DNA of 64,000 nt from Stropharia rugosoannulata (lineage: Eukaryota > Basidiomycota > Agaricomycetes > Agaricales > Strophariaceae), in assembly GCA_028532985.1 (NCBI GenBank), contig JANCIK010000002.1, positions 3,472,001 through 3,536,000 of the forward strand. The letters run 5' to 3'. Both the position numbers and the translations under genes were made by a program. Shown piece after piece: positions 37,301-49,958 of this stretch (position 1 is its first letter; the number at the start of each line of letters is the position of its first letter). The notes below the pieces were generated by a model. The model was not told the origin of the DNA. It was given only the letters and a program-made list of their open reading frames with translations, and ran no database searches.

Positions 37301-38390
37301 GAGCACAGTCCTTCATTAATTGCAACTTGCAGAACTACTAGCTACGGTTTACCCGCGAAAGTCGCAGACTGGAAGCTTTAGGCTTGCACGTATTTAGCAA
37401 TATGCCGTACGCAGCGAGACGTCGTGTGTAAGTAACTTCTGTATGTGTTCTCTGACAAGGAGCACGATCGAACTACGAACGTCATACTGGCCGCCTAAAT
37501 AAATTCAACAAAGGTCAGCGCAATTCGGGATGACTTGATGGCGTTTATCGCAGAAACATAAAGGCCAAAACACATTTCAACCGCCCTCGTGTGGCGGCGG
37601 CGGTTCAATATGGTGTTCCCATGTATGTATGTAGCATTTTCTCAGATTTCTCCCACATATTTTCTGACATTTATCGGGCAGAAATATGTAATAGGCACAC
37701 GCTGAGCGCATTTTCAGATTGTGAAAAAGCTACTTGACAAATAACAAATGCGCAATAGCATCCGGCGGAAATAAATTTCACGAGGTGTTTTTGTGTTCTG
37801 GACTTGCTCGTCGCGGCTCGCACCGTTCTTCTTCGATACGTGAGGTCTAAGTATCCCAACCACTCCCATAGGATCCCATACACGAGACTCTATTTAAATT
37901 TATACGAGCGCGGTCGTCCAAGTGGACATATGTAGAACGCCGCCTTCGAGGCGCACTCAATCGCTATGGCGCCATTCGCCCACTTCATTGAGTGAATTTC
38001 GCAGGGGCGCAGATAACGCACTTACGGCGTGCCTCCCGCAGACGCCGATAACGCAATGCGCGCCCGCGCGGTCTGGGCACACCGTGCGGCCCCCGAAGGC
38101 GCACGACCATATTCGTGCTGGGCGCGCGCCGCCTGCCATATGCGGACAGCGAGCGGATCCAAATTAGCCCCGCGCTCGCCGGGACGCGCTCTGCCGCGTC
38201 ACCGATCGCGTTTGATCCCGTCGATGATCACGCCCCCCGATCTGAGCCGCCATGTGGGGCCCGCTGTGTGAGATCGCCCGTGGTCTGCGCGCAGTGCGCC
38301 CGCAGCGAGGTGTGCGCGCGCGCCCCTGTGTCGCACCACCCCATGCCAAGGCGCCGTGCAGATACACATGCCAGCGGGCGCGTCTAGGCC

Positions 38391-41300
38391 TGTGAGAAGA
38401 GCACCCTCAAAGCCTTCTTCAGAAGAGTATCGGGTGCAGTGCGTCGTGTGTAACACGAGAAGTAATGGAGATGTGTATTTTTCCTGCCCGAACTGGGACT
38501 TCGACTACCGGCAAACGTATACATACTTCTGAGGTGTTGCTGCAACGGAAGCATACCACTCATTCGGAATCCCGCGGTTCGCATAAGGTAAAATATCTCG
38601 TCCTATCTTGTTCTAATTGCAATTTTGGTCGTCGGTGCATATGAAATGCTGTGAAACGACTAGAAATTGCCTCTGTTTTCCGCTCGCCAGCGCTTGTAAT
38701 ACATGCATGAACATTGAAGAGCATAACCATATGTGTACACCACATATACGCTGCACTGTGTTATTGCGTTGTATTTATCGATTTGGATGTACATACTAAA
38801 ATGGGATAGATCGCGAATTGATCCAATTAATGTCGACGAGATCTACCTGTAAATTTTGAGATACTTCCACAACTTCGCAAAATATACTGATGCGTGAAAC
38901 GACAATGCAGAATAAAAAATATATGTACATGAAAAGGTATATTAGCTTGAGCAAATAAAGGAGGGGCTATTGTATATTTTCTCCTGCTGCTAAAATCCTT
39001 GAGCCGAATATCCATCGACAAAATGTACATATGTAACGCCGAAGGCAGGTAGGTAGAGTCACCTCAGGCAAAAGTCAAACATTTCGAATGCATCGCCTAC
39101 ACACGGCGCACACAATTAGTCAACGTATAAAAATTGTGGCATTATGTAGGTACATACCACTATCCACTGCCGTGATTCCATTTTGTGGCACTGTTTGGAC
39201 CGTTTCGGGTCCTACTCCAACGGAACCTCATATTCAATTAAGCAGGATGATCCTAATCGTTTTTTAATATGCGTTCAACCTTCTGCCCCCTTTAGTAGAA
39301 AGTATTCTTTATTACCTCCATAAAGAGAAGTATTAACTCAGTAAGTAGCTTCACGCCACTGGGTATTATTTCATGCCTCACTCCGCTGCTTCTTGGGTTG
39401 AGCAACACCTCGAGAAGCTCGCACAGTGCCCGAATACTCTCAGCCTTTGTGCTTGGACCGTGGTTCATTTAATGTACATACAAATCGTGATTCTGCAACA
39501 GTGGCGACGTCGACTTGGCACTGGGCCACCGTACTCATGCAATGCGCGTTTAATACACGACCTTGACATTTCGGAGATACTTTTATGTAAATCTATAAAG
39601 ACGTTGCTTAATTAGACTACGTACTTGGATGCTGAACGACAGGCGGGTATTAGAGATGGATTTAAAAGTTGGAATACAAAGGCAGTTAGTACAATAGTCC
39701 ACCCGATAGCATTACTGTGTAGCTTGCAGCTTCCGCCCTTGAGGGCCGTGTAAGAGGCGCCGACTACGTCAAAGAAGTTAATGTGCCCCGTGTTAAGCCA
39801 TCCTCTCTATGGAGTGCGCCACTCTGTGTGGTTTGTGCAAGGCCGCTGCCACCGGGGTTCTATTATTTGAAGGACTTGTACCCTTCGGAGCATGCTTCTC
39901 TCGAGTCAGCTTCTTTGCGATCTTCCATTGTCGTTTATTGACAATAAAGACGTTTACGTGCATATCCTCGTTCTTGTAATGCATCTACTTGTGCTTGGTA
40001 CTTTATGAGTGAAGAAAGCGAGTAAGAGGATCGCAAATAGAAAGTGTCATCACACTTGGTCAACAAGCCGTCCGAGTCTCTGAGGAGTTCCGGAGCGTGC
40101 GTTTTGCGACTTTCTCTACTGGGTAGCAAGTAGCATGAGAAAAACGCATGCGTACACAAATGTGTCCAAAGCTTCTATGAAGTCTTTGTTTGTACGCGGC
40201 CGTTTATCACCTGCTTGTTCCAGCAGGCTGAACACACGACGTACTACTGTCAAAGAAAGCTATTGAAGTACCTTTCCACCACGTTATACAATTGGGGAAA
40301 TTCCACCCCACCTTCTATTTCTCCTTCTTACGCAGTGTTTGTATTGGATATTCCGGCGCCGGATTTTATCTGCCAAAGAGACATACATAGAAGACATAGA
40401 AGAACCAAGCGACATGACGCCGTTATTCGTGTGTCCCCCTTGTCCTTGTTCCTTGAACTAGCCTTTCTGCGACAATACCGCTTACTTAGTTGTTCCCATA
40501 AGGGGATAGGACGCTCTCGGCAATACATAACAGGAAACAATACTTTCCTAGAACCGACTTCCAAAGTTCCTGAAACACAAAAACATCTGCTTTCTGGTCA
40601 TTTGTTTGTTATCTCTTCCGAGAAATAAGTTCTAAGCAGTGTTCATGAATTATTTTGCACTTACAGGGTTTCCTGCAGACGTATCAATGTTCGAAGTCAG
40701 ATTTCTGTGCCGGTAGCCAATTGAGATGGCACAAGGGCACCGAATGGCACCGAGTGAAAACCCAGCCTTGAAATAGACTGCCTGTCTCGTTGTCCGGATG
40801 ATTAGTTGACGCATACTCACTCTGAATGGTCTTCATATGCCGACGTCAGGAATGTAAGGACAACGCCTTTTGGTATGCAGACATGTAATCCCTGCATGAT
40901 GATAAGTTCTCTGGTTTCTTTATGTCCGCCTTCTATGACGATGGCCCCTAGACTGTGGACCTTGTCATTGGGAGAAGGGCTATCTTTATGTGTGTCCATG
41001 TAAATGCACACTGCACGGTCTATGATTAACAGGCTCTAGTCAACCAACGGTTGACGCACACGCATGGTGGATAAACTTTGAAAAAACACCACACAAAATG
41101 CTGCGCAACAGCAGCACACCTTCGGATTAGATTTAACTAGAAGTAAAAACCCCACACCTCAATAAGTCAAATTACCAGCAGATATGAAATGCACAACCAT
41201 CATCATGATTTATGGCAGATCTCAGCACACATTAATAAGCTCACAATGACATTTACACCAGTTCCACGGCAGGTTTAAATGTGATCCGAGTGAAAATGCA

Positions 41301-44300
41301 GTCGGGCGCTGAGCCGGCAACGTGTTAACAGCGCCGTACCAGCGCGGAAACGTTCTACTAGTAGACGAGCATGGACAGTAGAATTTGACACCTGGGCGAG
41401 AACACGAGTGCGTGTAATCGCTGAGGGCGGCGTCCCACGAGGCTACCTGAAATGCTGAGACGGCCCGCCTACCAACTATCCCATGTCTAGGACCAATCGT
41501 ACAATGGAAGCATGGTACATACGATATTACATACATTTGTGGCTAAAGATACATGGACAGTGGTGCACTCTCCACACACTACTGCTCAATGACATGTTCC
41601 GCTCAGAGAAAAAAACCTAGCCATATGCGTTTGAACCTTTTTGAACCTCAGTCTTGTGCTGTACAGGCGCCCATTAATAATCAGCAACTCCAAGGAGTAT
41701 TTCATTTGTAGCCTGGATCTAAACAAATTTAAGTTCTGCAGTATGTCACCTGTTTACGCAAGAGCTTTGTTTTTCTTAGCGTTATCGAGCACCACAAGAT
41801 ACTACTGCCACATGCCTCAGCATCCAGTTACTCTGCTAAAACAGTTCATAGGATGTCTTGAGCATTTCAAGGTGTTTTGGGAGTTTGCAAGTGTGTTACA
41901 CTCAATTGACGGGGGTACTAAAGATAATGGAGAAGCGCATAGACCGAGCGAGGTCCTGCGAGGTCCTTCATTATGAATCGGCCAATTTCAAACCAAGAGC
42001 CTCCTTGCTGCGGAACAGAGCACACTATACGGCACAGTCTCGGAGAAGAAGTTTTTCATTGCCGAAACGGCGGTGGGATGCTTTGGATGCCAAAGATAGC
42101 AGATGTAGAAACTCCGAATAGACTGCATCCGCTCACAGAAGGGCCGGGCAACCCATTACTCCTTCTATTAAGTTCTTTGGGATGAAACAGTGCGAATAGT
42201 AATGCACAGAACTTACCATACACCAAACGTCTAGAGCTTCGTGAGTCCACTGCACAGCAGTGGCTGTAAAGTGTCTGCCAGAACTTAAGAAGCCGTAGAG
42301 CCTTCAAGGAACCACGTCAAAACAGATTCAATTAATCGTGTAACAGGTTTGTACAGGCGCTGTTCTGCAGACAGGGTGTGCCATTACCGCGTCTGTCGAA
42401 GATTATCCAATTTGAAACTGGATACGCGCGTTAAGCTTTGACAGAAGACAGAGGAAGCGCTGCTCATGCAGAGAAGTGGGGAGAGGCCATCCTTTAGCCC
42501 ATCGAATACGTTGTGTAAAAGGCGCTGAGGTGCCAATTGCATTGCAAAAGACTGAAACGTGGGGGCTCGAAAGCCCGAGTAACTCGGGAGAAGCAGCGAA
42601 GGGGTATTGACGTCTCAGATGCTATTTAGCACGCGTGGGCAAGTGGCGGACGTCACTAGTCAGCAGGTGTGACGGTATAATAGGCGAAAAAATCTTATCA
42701 GCGGATATAACAGGCGATTCATTTGCGGTCAATGTTGAAACGCTTTCTAGTAAGGGGCATTCTCCAGCATGTAAAAAACCTCCAGCTCAACGGGCTTTCT
42801 GTAGTGGGGGACATGCGGATCCGGCCTTGACGTACTGACGCTCAAAGTCCTAACAGAATTCTGGAATCGTTATTTGAGTTAAAAGTGATAACTGTACCTT
42901 TATCTGTATCAAGGCATTTCAGGACACTCCCGTTTCTCCGTACATGCTAAATCCCTGGATATTATTACTTCATTGGACCCAGTTCGATGAATCTTAGAGA
43001 AATGACTTACCGTCCTTTCCCAAGCCATGTATATGGCCAACTCATCAGTTCAGACGAGGTGAATATGATGATAGTTTCTGGCTCCACAACGGCGGACAGC
43101 TTCCATATTCACATACAAGTAATAGACTCAGGAGAAGTTCTAAGACCGTGGATATCTTATCGGCGAGCGAATTGCCTCTTCAGCCAAAAGAACCTGTAGG
43201 CACAGTGTACGATTGACGCGCTGTCCAGATGCGTGTGCCAATACGTAGGGGCAGTTACATTCTAGCAAAGCATGCCGATTCTCAGCGCAGTCATATGAAG
43301 TAGAGAAGCGACGGACCGTAAGCTAAAAATGTATTTCTGTTTTGTTTCAGCTCTGAACGCTACCATGTGCAGCTATTTCGCGGTTCTTTCCTCAGAGCCA
43401 GAAATAAGGGCGGGAGATAGCCTCAGATAGTGCGAATAGCAACCCTTCTGGGTGACTTGGTAATAGTGCGCCACTGTAGTTCGTTGTCTAGTTCTCTCTG
43501 CAGTCGGTATGAAACTAGCCACGGCACCAAGACAAAGACAAAGAACGTTCAAGCTGGTCGAACAGACGAGTCTGGCCATCCTCTCTAAGAGAAGGGATTA
43601 TGTTATTCAAGTTGATGTAAACCCGCGCTCGAAGCCCGCGCTCACTGGCGTTGTCGGGGACGCATAGACGAACGAGGTGAATTTGCCAGATCAAGCCGCG
43701 GCGTCGTAGAAGCCAAAGATAACCATTTTGTCCACGCTTTCATACCATCCGCTAGGCACCGATTAAAGAAGCGCACCCAAGTTCCAAGTGAGATGTGACC
43801 TGAAGAAGCGCGGCAGAAAGAAGAAAGCCATTCCGAGATCTGACGCGTTTGAACTTTGCAGTCCGCCGTGGAAACTTCCGGAGCGCCGACAAGTTGGCCT
43901 CCAAATTTAGGGGCCGTTGGGCAGACGGATTCCAGAACATCGTGGCTCAAACATTACATGTACTCACTTCAATTTTACTTTGGGCTCTATTCAATTCCTT
44001 TCCATGAGCGGTCTATAAACGGGCTTATGCTTGACCTAATTCATGGACAGGGACACCAGACGTCTTCATTTTCAGCAAATCACGAGGGATTCACGCCGAA
44101 GCTGAAAATAACCAGCACTTACACGGAGACTTCAAGATCTGTACCAATACTATGTACTGCTCATGCCGGGTCCTCGAGTAAAAGTATACATGTCCGTTGA
44201 CCCCGCATGAAACACAAGAGGTGGCTCTGTGAGAACGAGCGGATTACAGTCTGTGATAGCACGAAATTAGCGTCACAAGTGTGCCACAAAAGAGCGTCCG

Positions 44301-44950
44301 CCACCAAACCTCTACTTAAGGGTCATCTTCACTAGCGTTTCCCAAAACCGAGGATGTAGTACGCAACGGAATTTGAAACAGTTGCTGCCACAACAGTTAC
44401 GAATAAGTGGTCTGCATAGCTATAGGATAGCTGAGCTTGCAAGATTCAAAGTTGTGCCACAGCTGTCAAAATATCAGGGGACGACGGATGAAACGCAAAG
44501 GCCGGCATCGGAATAGATTCTTTCTTTCTCACTCTGTAGTCCTACAACGTCTTTCGGAGAACCATGGGTTGCACAGCCTTCCAGTCATTGTTGAGCTTCT
44601 ATTACATTTGTATGAAAGTGTGGACGCATTAGGATAGGAGTGATCCAGCAGCTTCCCGGGGTAAAACGAAGCCTCTGTAGGTGATCATAAGGCAACTCTA
44701 CGACAAAAAGGGCAGACAAGTCAGTTTGAATGAATCAAGATACTATGGTGTAGTTCTGTCGGAGTGTATACGGCAGAGTTAACATCTCCTTCAAGGTAGA
44801 GTAAGAGTGGGCCTTTGCACCCGGACAGAAAGAAGACGATATTCTTCTCTGTAGTTTGGTATCACATCCGGGGTGTCCGTCGGAGGACATTATTCATCTT
44901 CAACTTCCTGTACTTCTCATCTGGGGGATTGCCATCTCGGTGAGTAGTTA
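38391..44950. other. Gene-poor flank of ordinary to AT-rich composition
   Basis: GC and CpG drop at the left end of this stretch. Frames up to 137 codons (for example 40215-40628, +) show no domain or joinable exons. I see no transposon ends, tRNA or array. Confidence 0.5.
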
Positions 44951-45980
44951 TTACTGTCTACTTTCCAGATCCGCTGGGTCTGTTGGTGCGTGTTCTGGCT
45001 TATTTTCATGTTTCTGTCTCCTGAGAAATCGTGACAGATACGACAAGCCTGCGGCTGTCAGTCTTGTAGTAACCCATTGCGCCAATGAGACACCAGGAAG
45101 CAAGCCCATCACGTCCTTTATATCCCAGATGTCTCGATGATGGGTGACTAGGCCTTGCTCATTGAAAGATAGACGTGTGATTATTCTCAGCGTGAAGTGT
45201 AAAGGTGAAGGGAATGATAATGATGTCCCAGGAATAGGTAAAGAAGGCGAGAGTAACGGTTGAGAGCGAGATGCAGCTCCTGGAGAACCATGAACATTTA
45301 TAAGTGACTCCACAGAAGAATTTGGTCTCCATGAAATGGGTCCTTCACAATGGATTCCTGGTAGAAGGAGGATGTTCAACGTATGTTCCACAATAGCTTT
45401 ACGGTGACCGTCTGATAGAAAGAATGTCACTATACTTCAAAATAACGACTTACGATAGGAACGCACCAAAAGATTCACTCTCACAAACGTCGAATACGTC
45501 TGTCCATATGCGCAGTCCTTGAAAGAGTGCGTCGTCCGACCTCTGTCCAAAGTTTGGCGGATGTAGGCGAAAGAGGGTATATAACATAGCAAGAGGTCTC
45601 GGCACATTGACGGCCTTCATCTGGCAGGAGAGGCGGTGGATATCGCTGATCACAGAGCGTGAAGTTGCTGTTATGAATGGGTTTTCATAACTAGAATGAT
45701 ATGTTAGACGTCTGGCTTATCGTATGTGCGTAATTAACCACTGACACTGAAAGGCATACCATTAAGCATACTCCCAAAACGGGTGTGAGAACCACATACT
45801 GGCATTTGTTTCATAGAAGTTGTCTACTGCATCGCTCGAAACGGGCGATTCTCCATAGACAGTGTAGCATACATCCAGCGCTGTTGCCCGTGTAGACAAC
45901 ACTGACAGGTCAGGGGATCTGCTGTTCAAGCTAGGAGGGAAGTACAGAGTATTGGCGGATTGCGTGTCAATGGGATGCAT
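44951..45980 (-). CDS. SnoaL/NTF2-like fold protein of unknown function
   Basis: Assembled from three exons: the first starts at 45980, then 45467-45690 and 44951-45411. Exon 1 reads MHPIDTQSANTLYFPPS and ends in VSSDAVDNFYETNAS. Exon 2 begins YENPFITATSRSVISDIHRL, the pattern of a SnoaL-like domain where a helix leads to FYExxAxYENPF. Exon 3 holds DGHRKAIVEHTLNILLLPG, FTLRIITRLSFNEQGLVTHH and RDIWDIKDVMGLLPG, closing the barrel, then a basic tail. Two donors fit the first intron in the same phase (45793 or 45772), giving 290 or 297 aa. The second has the better donor (GTATGC). An in-frame extension upstream of the ATG has no stop back to about 46,064. Its start lies 350 bp from that of NOP14, on the opposite strand. 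I know such proteins only as uncharacterised fungal SnoaL-like proteins; no reaction can be assigned. Confidence 0.8.
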
Positions 45981-46330
45981 CTGGGGGGGACGAGTGAAAG
46001 AGTAGAGAAAAAGCAACGTGAACTTGGTGTGTTCCCCAAACTTCATTCCAATGTCATCCTTCACGTGTCATAATGAAGCGGCCAAACCAAAATCCAAGAG
46101 TTATCGACCCATTTAACGCGGCACAGCGTCTTAACCTCCCTCGAAGACCGTAAAGCAGGCGCAGACAAAACTATGGTCATTTTTAGCGGATTTGATGGAA
46201 GAAGGTGATTGAACAGGAGTCCAATGGGTTCTGGCCCCTGCTAATGAGGTGTGACTATCACACGCATCACTAAATTATCTGTCACAGAAATTTCGTGGTT
46301 TCCAATTAACGGTCCGTTCAACTTCATAAA
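45981..46330. promoter_or_regulatory. Divergent promoter region between the SnoaL-like gene and NOP14
   Basis: 350 bp between the two start codons. No specific site is assigned. Confidence 0.5.
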
Positions 46331-49300
46331 ATGGCCAAGGGATCCCAGTTGTCCCAACTCAAGGCTGCTTTATCGCAAGCAGGAGTCACGGGTCCCCCTA
46401 ACTCGAAGAAGAGGAAGCGTGCTGCTCCTACCGAGAAAGACAAACAGAAAAAAGCCGCCAAGCTCGATGAAATCCAAAAGCGGCTGAACCCATTCGATGT
46501 TAAAGTCACGAAACTCAAACACGATGTAGGAGGACGGCGCCTGAAAGGAATTACTGGAAGGCCTGCTCAAAGCAAACAAGCTGGTATTGAACAAGTGCGT
46601 ATTTACGTCATAATACACTTGATGAACATGGTCTGACGCGAATGCTTCTTTATATAGCGAAAGAAAACTCTTCTCAAGGAATACGAAGAGAAGGATCGAG
46701 CAGGTGGTATAATCGATCGGCGTTTTGGTGAAAATGATCCTACCATGAGCTTGGAGGAGCGTATGCTGGAGCGTTTCACTAAGGAAAGACAGCGCGCTTC
46801 CAAAGGAGTCGCATTCAACCTGGAAGACGAAGATGATCTCACTCATTATGGTCAAAGTCTATCAAAAATGGATGACTTTGACGATGTTGGTTTGAACGAT
46901 GATGATTCAGAGGAGGAGGAGACATCAGGTGAATAAATCCCCCGGTTTATCCTTCTTAGTTAACTAGGAATTCCAGGTCAGATCCAGCGGAGCATCGTCA
47001 GCAGAACTCATTTTGGAGGCTTTGGAGAAGAAGAAGAAGAGGATGATGAGGATGAGGTGTGCATCACTTTCTAATCTACATATATTTCATCTCATTTTCT
47101 TTGCAGCCTGCGCGAAAGAAAACGAAAGCAGAGGTTATGGCGGAAGTTATGGCTAAAAGTAAAGAGCATAGGGTATGAGTTTCCTCATTTCCCAAGAATC
47201 GAAATACTAATGATGTTTAGTTCTTACGCCAAATGAAACGAGGAGAAGACGATAATATTCGTCACGAACTCGACGACCAATTTGCGGCCTTGCGCGATTT
47301 GATTTATGCTCCAGATCCATCATCCAGTGGAAGCAATTCTGTTCCTTTGGGACAGCGTGAAACAGGCTTTAAACCTCCCGCCGAAGGCGAGCAATCAACA
47401 GCGGCACCCACAGCAGCTCCCGTGGAGAACGACTATGACCAGCATGTACGCGAATTGGCGTTCGATAAGCGTGCAAAGCCGAAGGACCGAACGAAAACTG
47501 AAGAAGAGCTTGCTCTGGAAGCTAAAGAAGCTTTGGAAAAAGCAGAGAGGAAGCGTAGGAAACGCATGTTGGGTCTAGATGATGACAGTGACGACGAGGA
47601 TGATGCGAAAGGTAGAGGGAAGAGAAAAAGAGGTGGAGACGACCTGGATGACGACTTCGACGAGGAAGGCGTACCAGATTATGATGTTCTCGGTGCGGGA
47701 TTGGATGTTAGCGGCAAGGCCAAGTCGGATGACGAAGATGGGGACGAAGAGGATGACGGTTCAGAAGGCGAAGAAGATGGAAGCTCGGAAGAAGGGTCTG
47801 ATGATGCTGAGGAGGATTATGATGAAGAGGATAATGAGTCTGTCGAAAATTCGGAGGGTGAAGAAGGCGAACACGAAAACCTGGTTGCAACCTCAAACAC
47901 TAGGAGGAGAAAATCAAAAGCAAAGTTTTCAACTAAATATGAACTCCCCTTCACATTCCCTTGCCCAGCCGACCACGACGAATTCCTAGAAATCATCGAA
48001 AATGTTTCCGATGAGGATGTCCCTACCGTTGTACAGCGGATACGCGCACTATATCACACCAGTTTAGCTGCTGAAAACAAGTTCAAATTACAGGTGCGTA
48101 CATTGAAATCAGCTTTACTCTCCCAGAAACTCATATTTTTATAGACGCTTGCAACAGTTTTAATTGACCATATCCTCTACATCGCTTCCCCACCCACACC
48201 ACGTCTCACCACAATAAATGCTCTTTTTCCACATCTTCTTACCATTACACGTGCCTACCCAATTCCCGTCGCACAGCATTTCAACTCCAAACTTGTCCTC
48301 ATGCACAAAAATCTAAAGCGTGGCATCTCCCGAGGTGCACTTGATGATGAGTCGAAAACATGGCCCGGCGTCGCAGAGCTTACTCTATTACGGATTATTG
48401 GGCTTCTGTGGCCAACGAGTGATCTCAACCATGCCGTAGTGTCTCCGACTCGCTTGCTCATAGGAGCCTACCTCGGCCTTGGACGCGTGCGATCCCTGCA
48501 AGACATCGCGAGCGGCTTATTCCTTTGCACCCTATTCAACCAATTCGAGTCTCTATCTAAGCGGCTTGTACCTGAAGCGGTCAATTTCCTGCTTAATACA
48601 GTGTTACATCTTGCCCCCCACAAGTATGACGACGCCACTGCCCTCCCAGGATCCTTCCCTGTACCCGACTTTCTATCGGAGAAAACGAGTCATCTAGCAA
48701 TGAACGTCAAAGCACGGAAATCTCTGGTTGAGCGGAAGGCAAATTTGACAACTCTAATGGCAGCCGCTGATGACGACGAACAAGCTAAAGCAGACCTGCT
48801 CTCCTTATCATTCGCTCTTCTCGGGCAATACGCGGATCTTTACAAAGCTCTCGACGGATTCATCGAGCTCTATGAGCCTGTTTTATCAATATTAGAAAAT
48901 ATTGAAACCAAGTATATTTTCAATAGCCACAAGGCAAGTACGAGTGTTCGACCTAATTAATAGCAAAAATCTCATCTCTTGTTTTCTCTCAGACACAGCT
49001 CTCAAAAGTCATCGATTCGCTACAACGGCTGCTGAAGTTCTCTCGGCAAGCTCGGAAACCTCTTCGCTTGCAGGCACACAAGCCGATCCCGATCCCTACA
49101 TATATCCCCAAATTCGAGACGACGTCGTCGAATTATCTCCGCCGCCAGGACCCCGACCACGAGAAGAACCAGGCCTCGAAGTTGCGCAACCAATACAAAC
49201 AAGAGCGCAAGGGTGCTATCAGGGAGCTGCGCAAAGATGCGCGCTTCCTTGCTGGCGTGGAGCAGAAAAAACAGGTCGAGAAGGATCGTGCGTACAACGA

Positions 49301-49403
49301 GCGCATGCGCCGCGTGTTTGGTTCTATCGAAGGCGAACGCGCCGAAGAGAAAAAGATGGAGAGGGAAAAGGCAAAGGACAAGAGGAGGTCAGGGAAGAAG
49401 TAA
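46331..49403 (+). CDS. NOP14: Nucleolar protein NOP14 (SSU processome)
   Basis: Needed for 18S rRNA processing and 40S assembly as part of the SSU processome in the nucleolus. Seven exons (46331-46594, 46658-46928, 46977-47056, 47107-47172, 47221-48093, 48145-48933, 48993-49403) sum to 917 aa, near family size. Diagnostic segments are [70 protein letters not shown] [20 protein letters not shown] and the C-terminal IPTYIPKFE. Long acidic Asp/Glu/Ser tracts fill the middle (about 47,579-47,870) and the end is Lys/Arg-rich. The last intron uses GC-AG (AAG|GCAAGT...CTCAG): it is the only join that keeps the downstream NOP14 frame. Identity is secure. Confidence 0.95.
48934..48992 (+). other. GC-AG intron in NOP14
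   Basis: The 59-nt intron begins GCAAGT after AAG, the usual context of minor-class GC donors, and ends TCTCTCAG. The nearby GT (GTACGA, four bases further) gives the wrong phase. Confidence 0.8.
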
Positions 49404-49958
49404 GGGGTGTGTTTCGACAAAAATATAGCTCGAATACCGGGCAACGTTATGGCCGTGATAAAATGTATGCCGCCATCTTTCTGGGTTTCATTATGCACAA
49501 TTATCTGTCTTCGTTAACATGGGTTGAGCAAACCTATGTTACTTTGATTTACATAATATGTACTGATCATTGCAAAATCATTGGCTGGGAAAGTCGCGGA
49601 GCGAGTCATTTATCGCCACTGCTCGCTTGACAATGACTTCAATTGTGTACACCTCGGTCGCTGTGCGTCAACGAGTGGCTAGGCAACCGTGGCCAAGTGG
49701 CCAACGTTCATCTTCGCTCATCTCGTATTTTTCTTATTTTTTGTATAATGGCCGTCAAGGCTTTGTGACTGTTTCTAACAGGATACTTTTGTTTGTGATG
49801 GGTTATAAGCCCCATCACTCCAGTTATTAATTATCACCAGCTTTTCTACCAACTTGCTACCAACCATTCGCCTTACGCTCCAGACGGCACCACACCCAAC
49901 GCTACGGAAACTCCTGACGCGTTGTAGCTCTGAAGCAGCTACTTACTGGAAAGCGACG
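49404..49958. other. Intergenic region between NOP14 and the next gene
   Basis: Holds the NOP14 terminator and the next promoter. From 49,854 the frame of the downstream gene is open without an ATG. Confidence 0.4.

Larger units (their letters stand above)
27713..38390. other. GC/CpG-rich gene-free domain, right arm downstream of the GATA gene
   Basis: Continues the composition of the left arm to an abrupt end near 38,390. A (GACGAG)n-like run sits just after the stop, and pyrimidine-rich and AT-rich DNA covers about 28,140-28,480. Tandem repeats, (GTAC)n tracts and G-quadruplex motifs are scattered through it. Frames of 100-225 codons occur on both strands but share no domains or sensible splice joins. 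Confidence 0.55.

Noticed and set aside
40215..40628. 137-codon frame in the right flank
   Set aside because: No recognisable motif, and no supporting exons nearby; left as unannotated.
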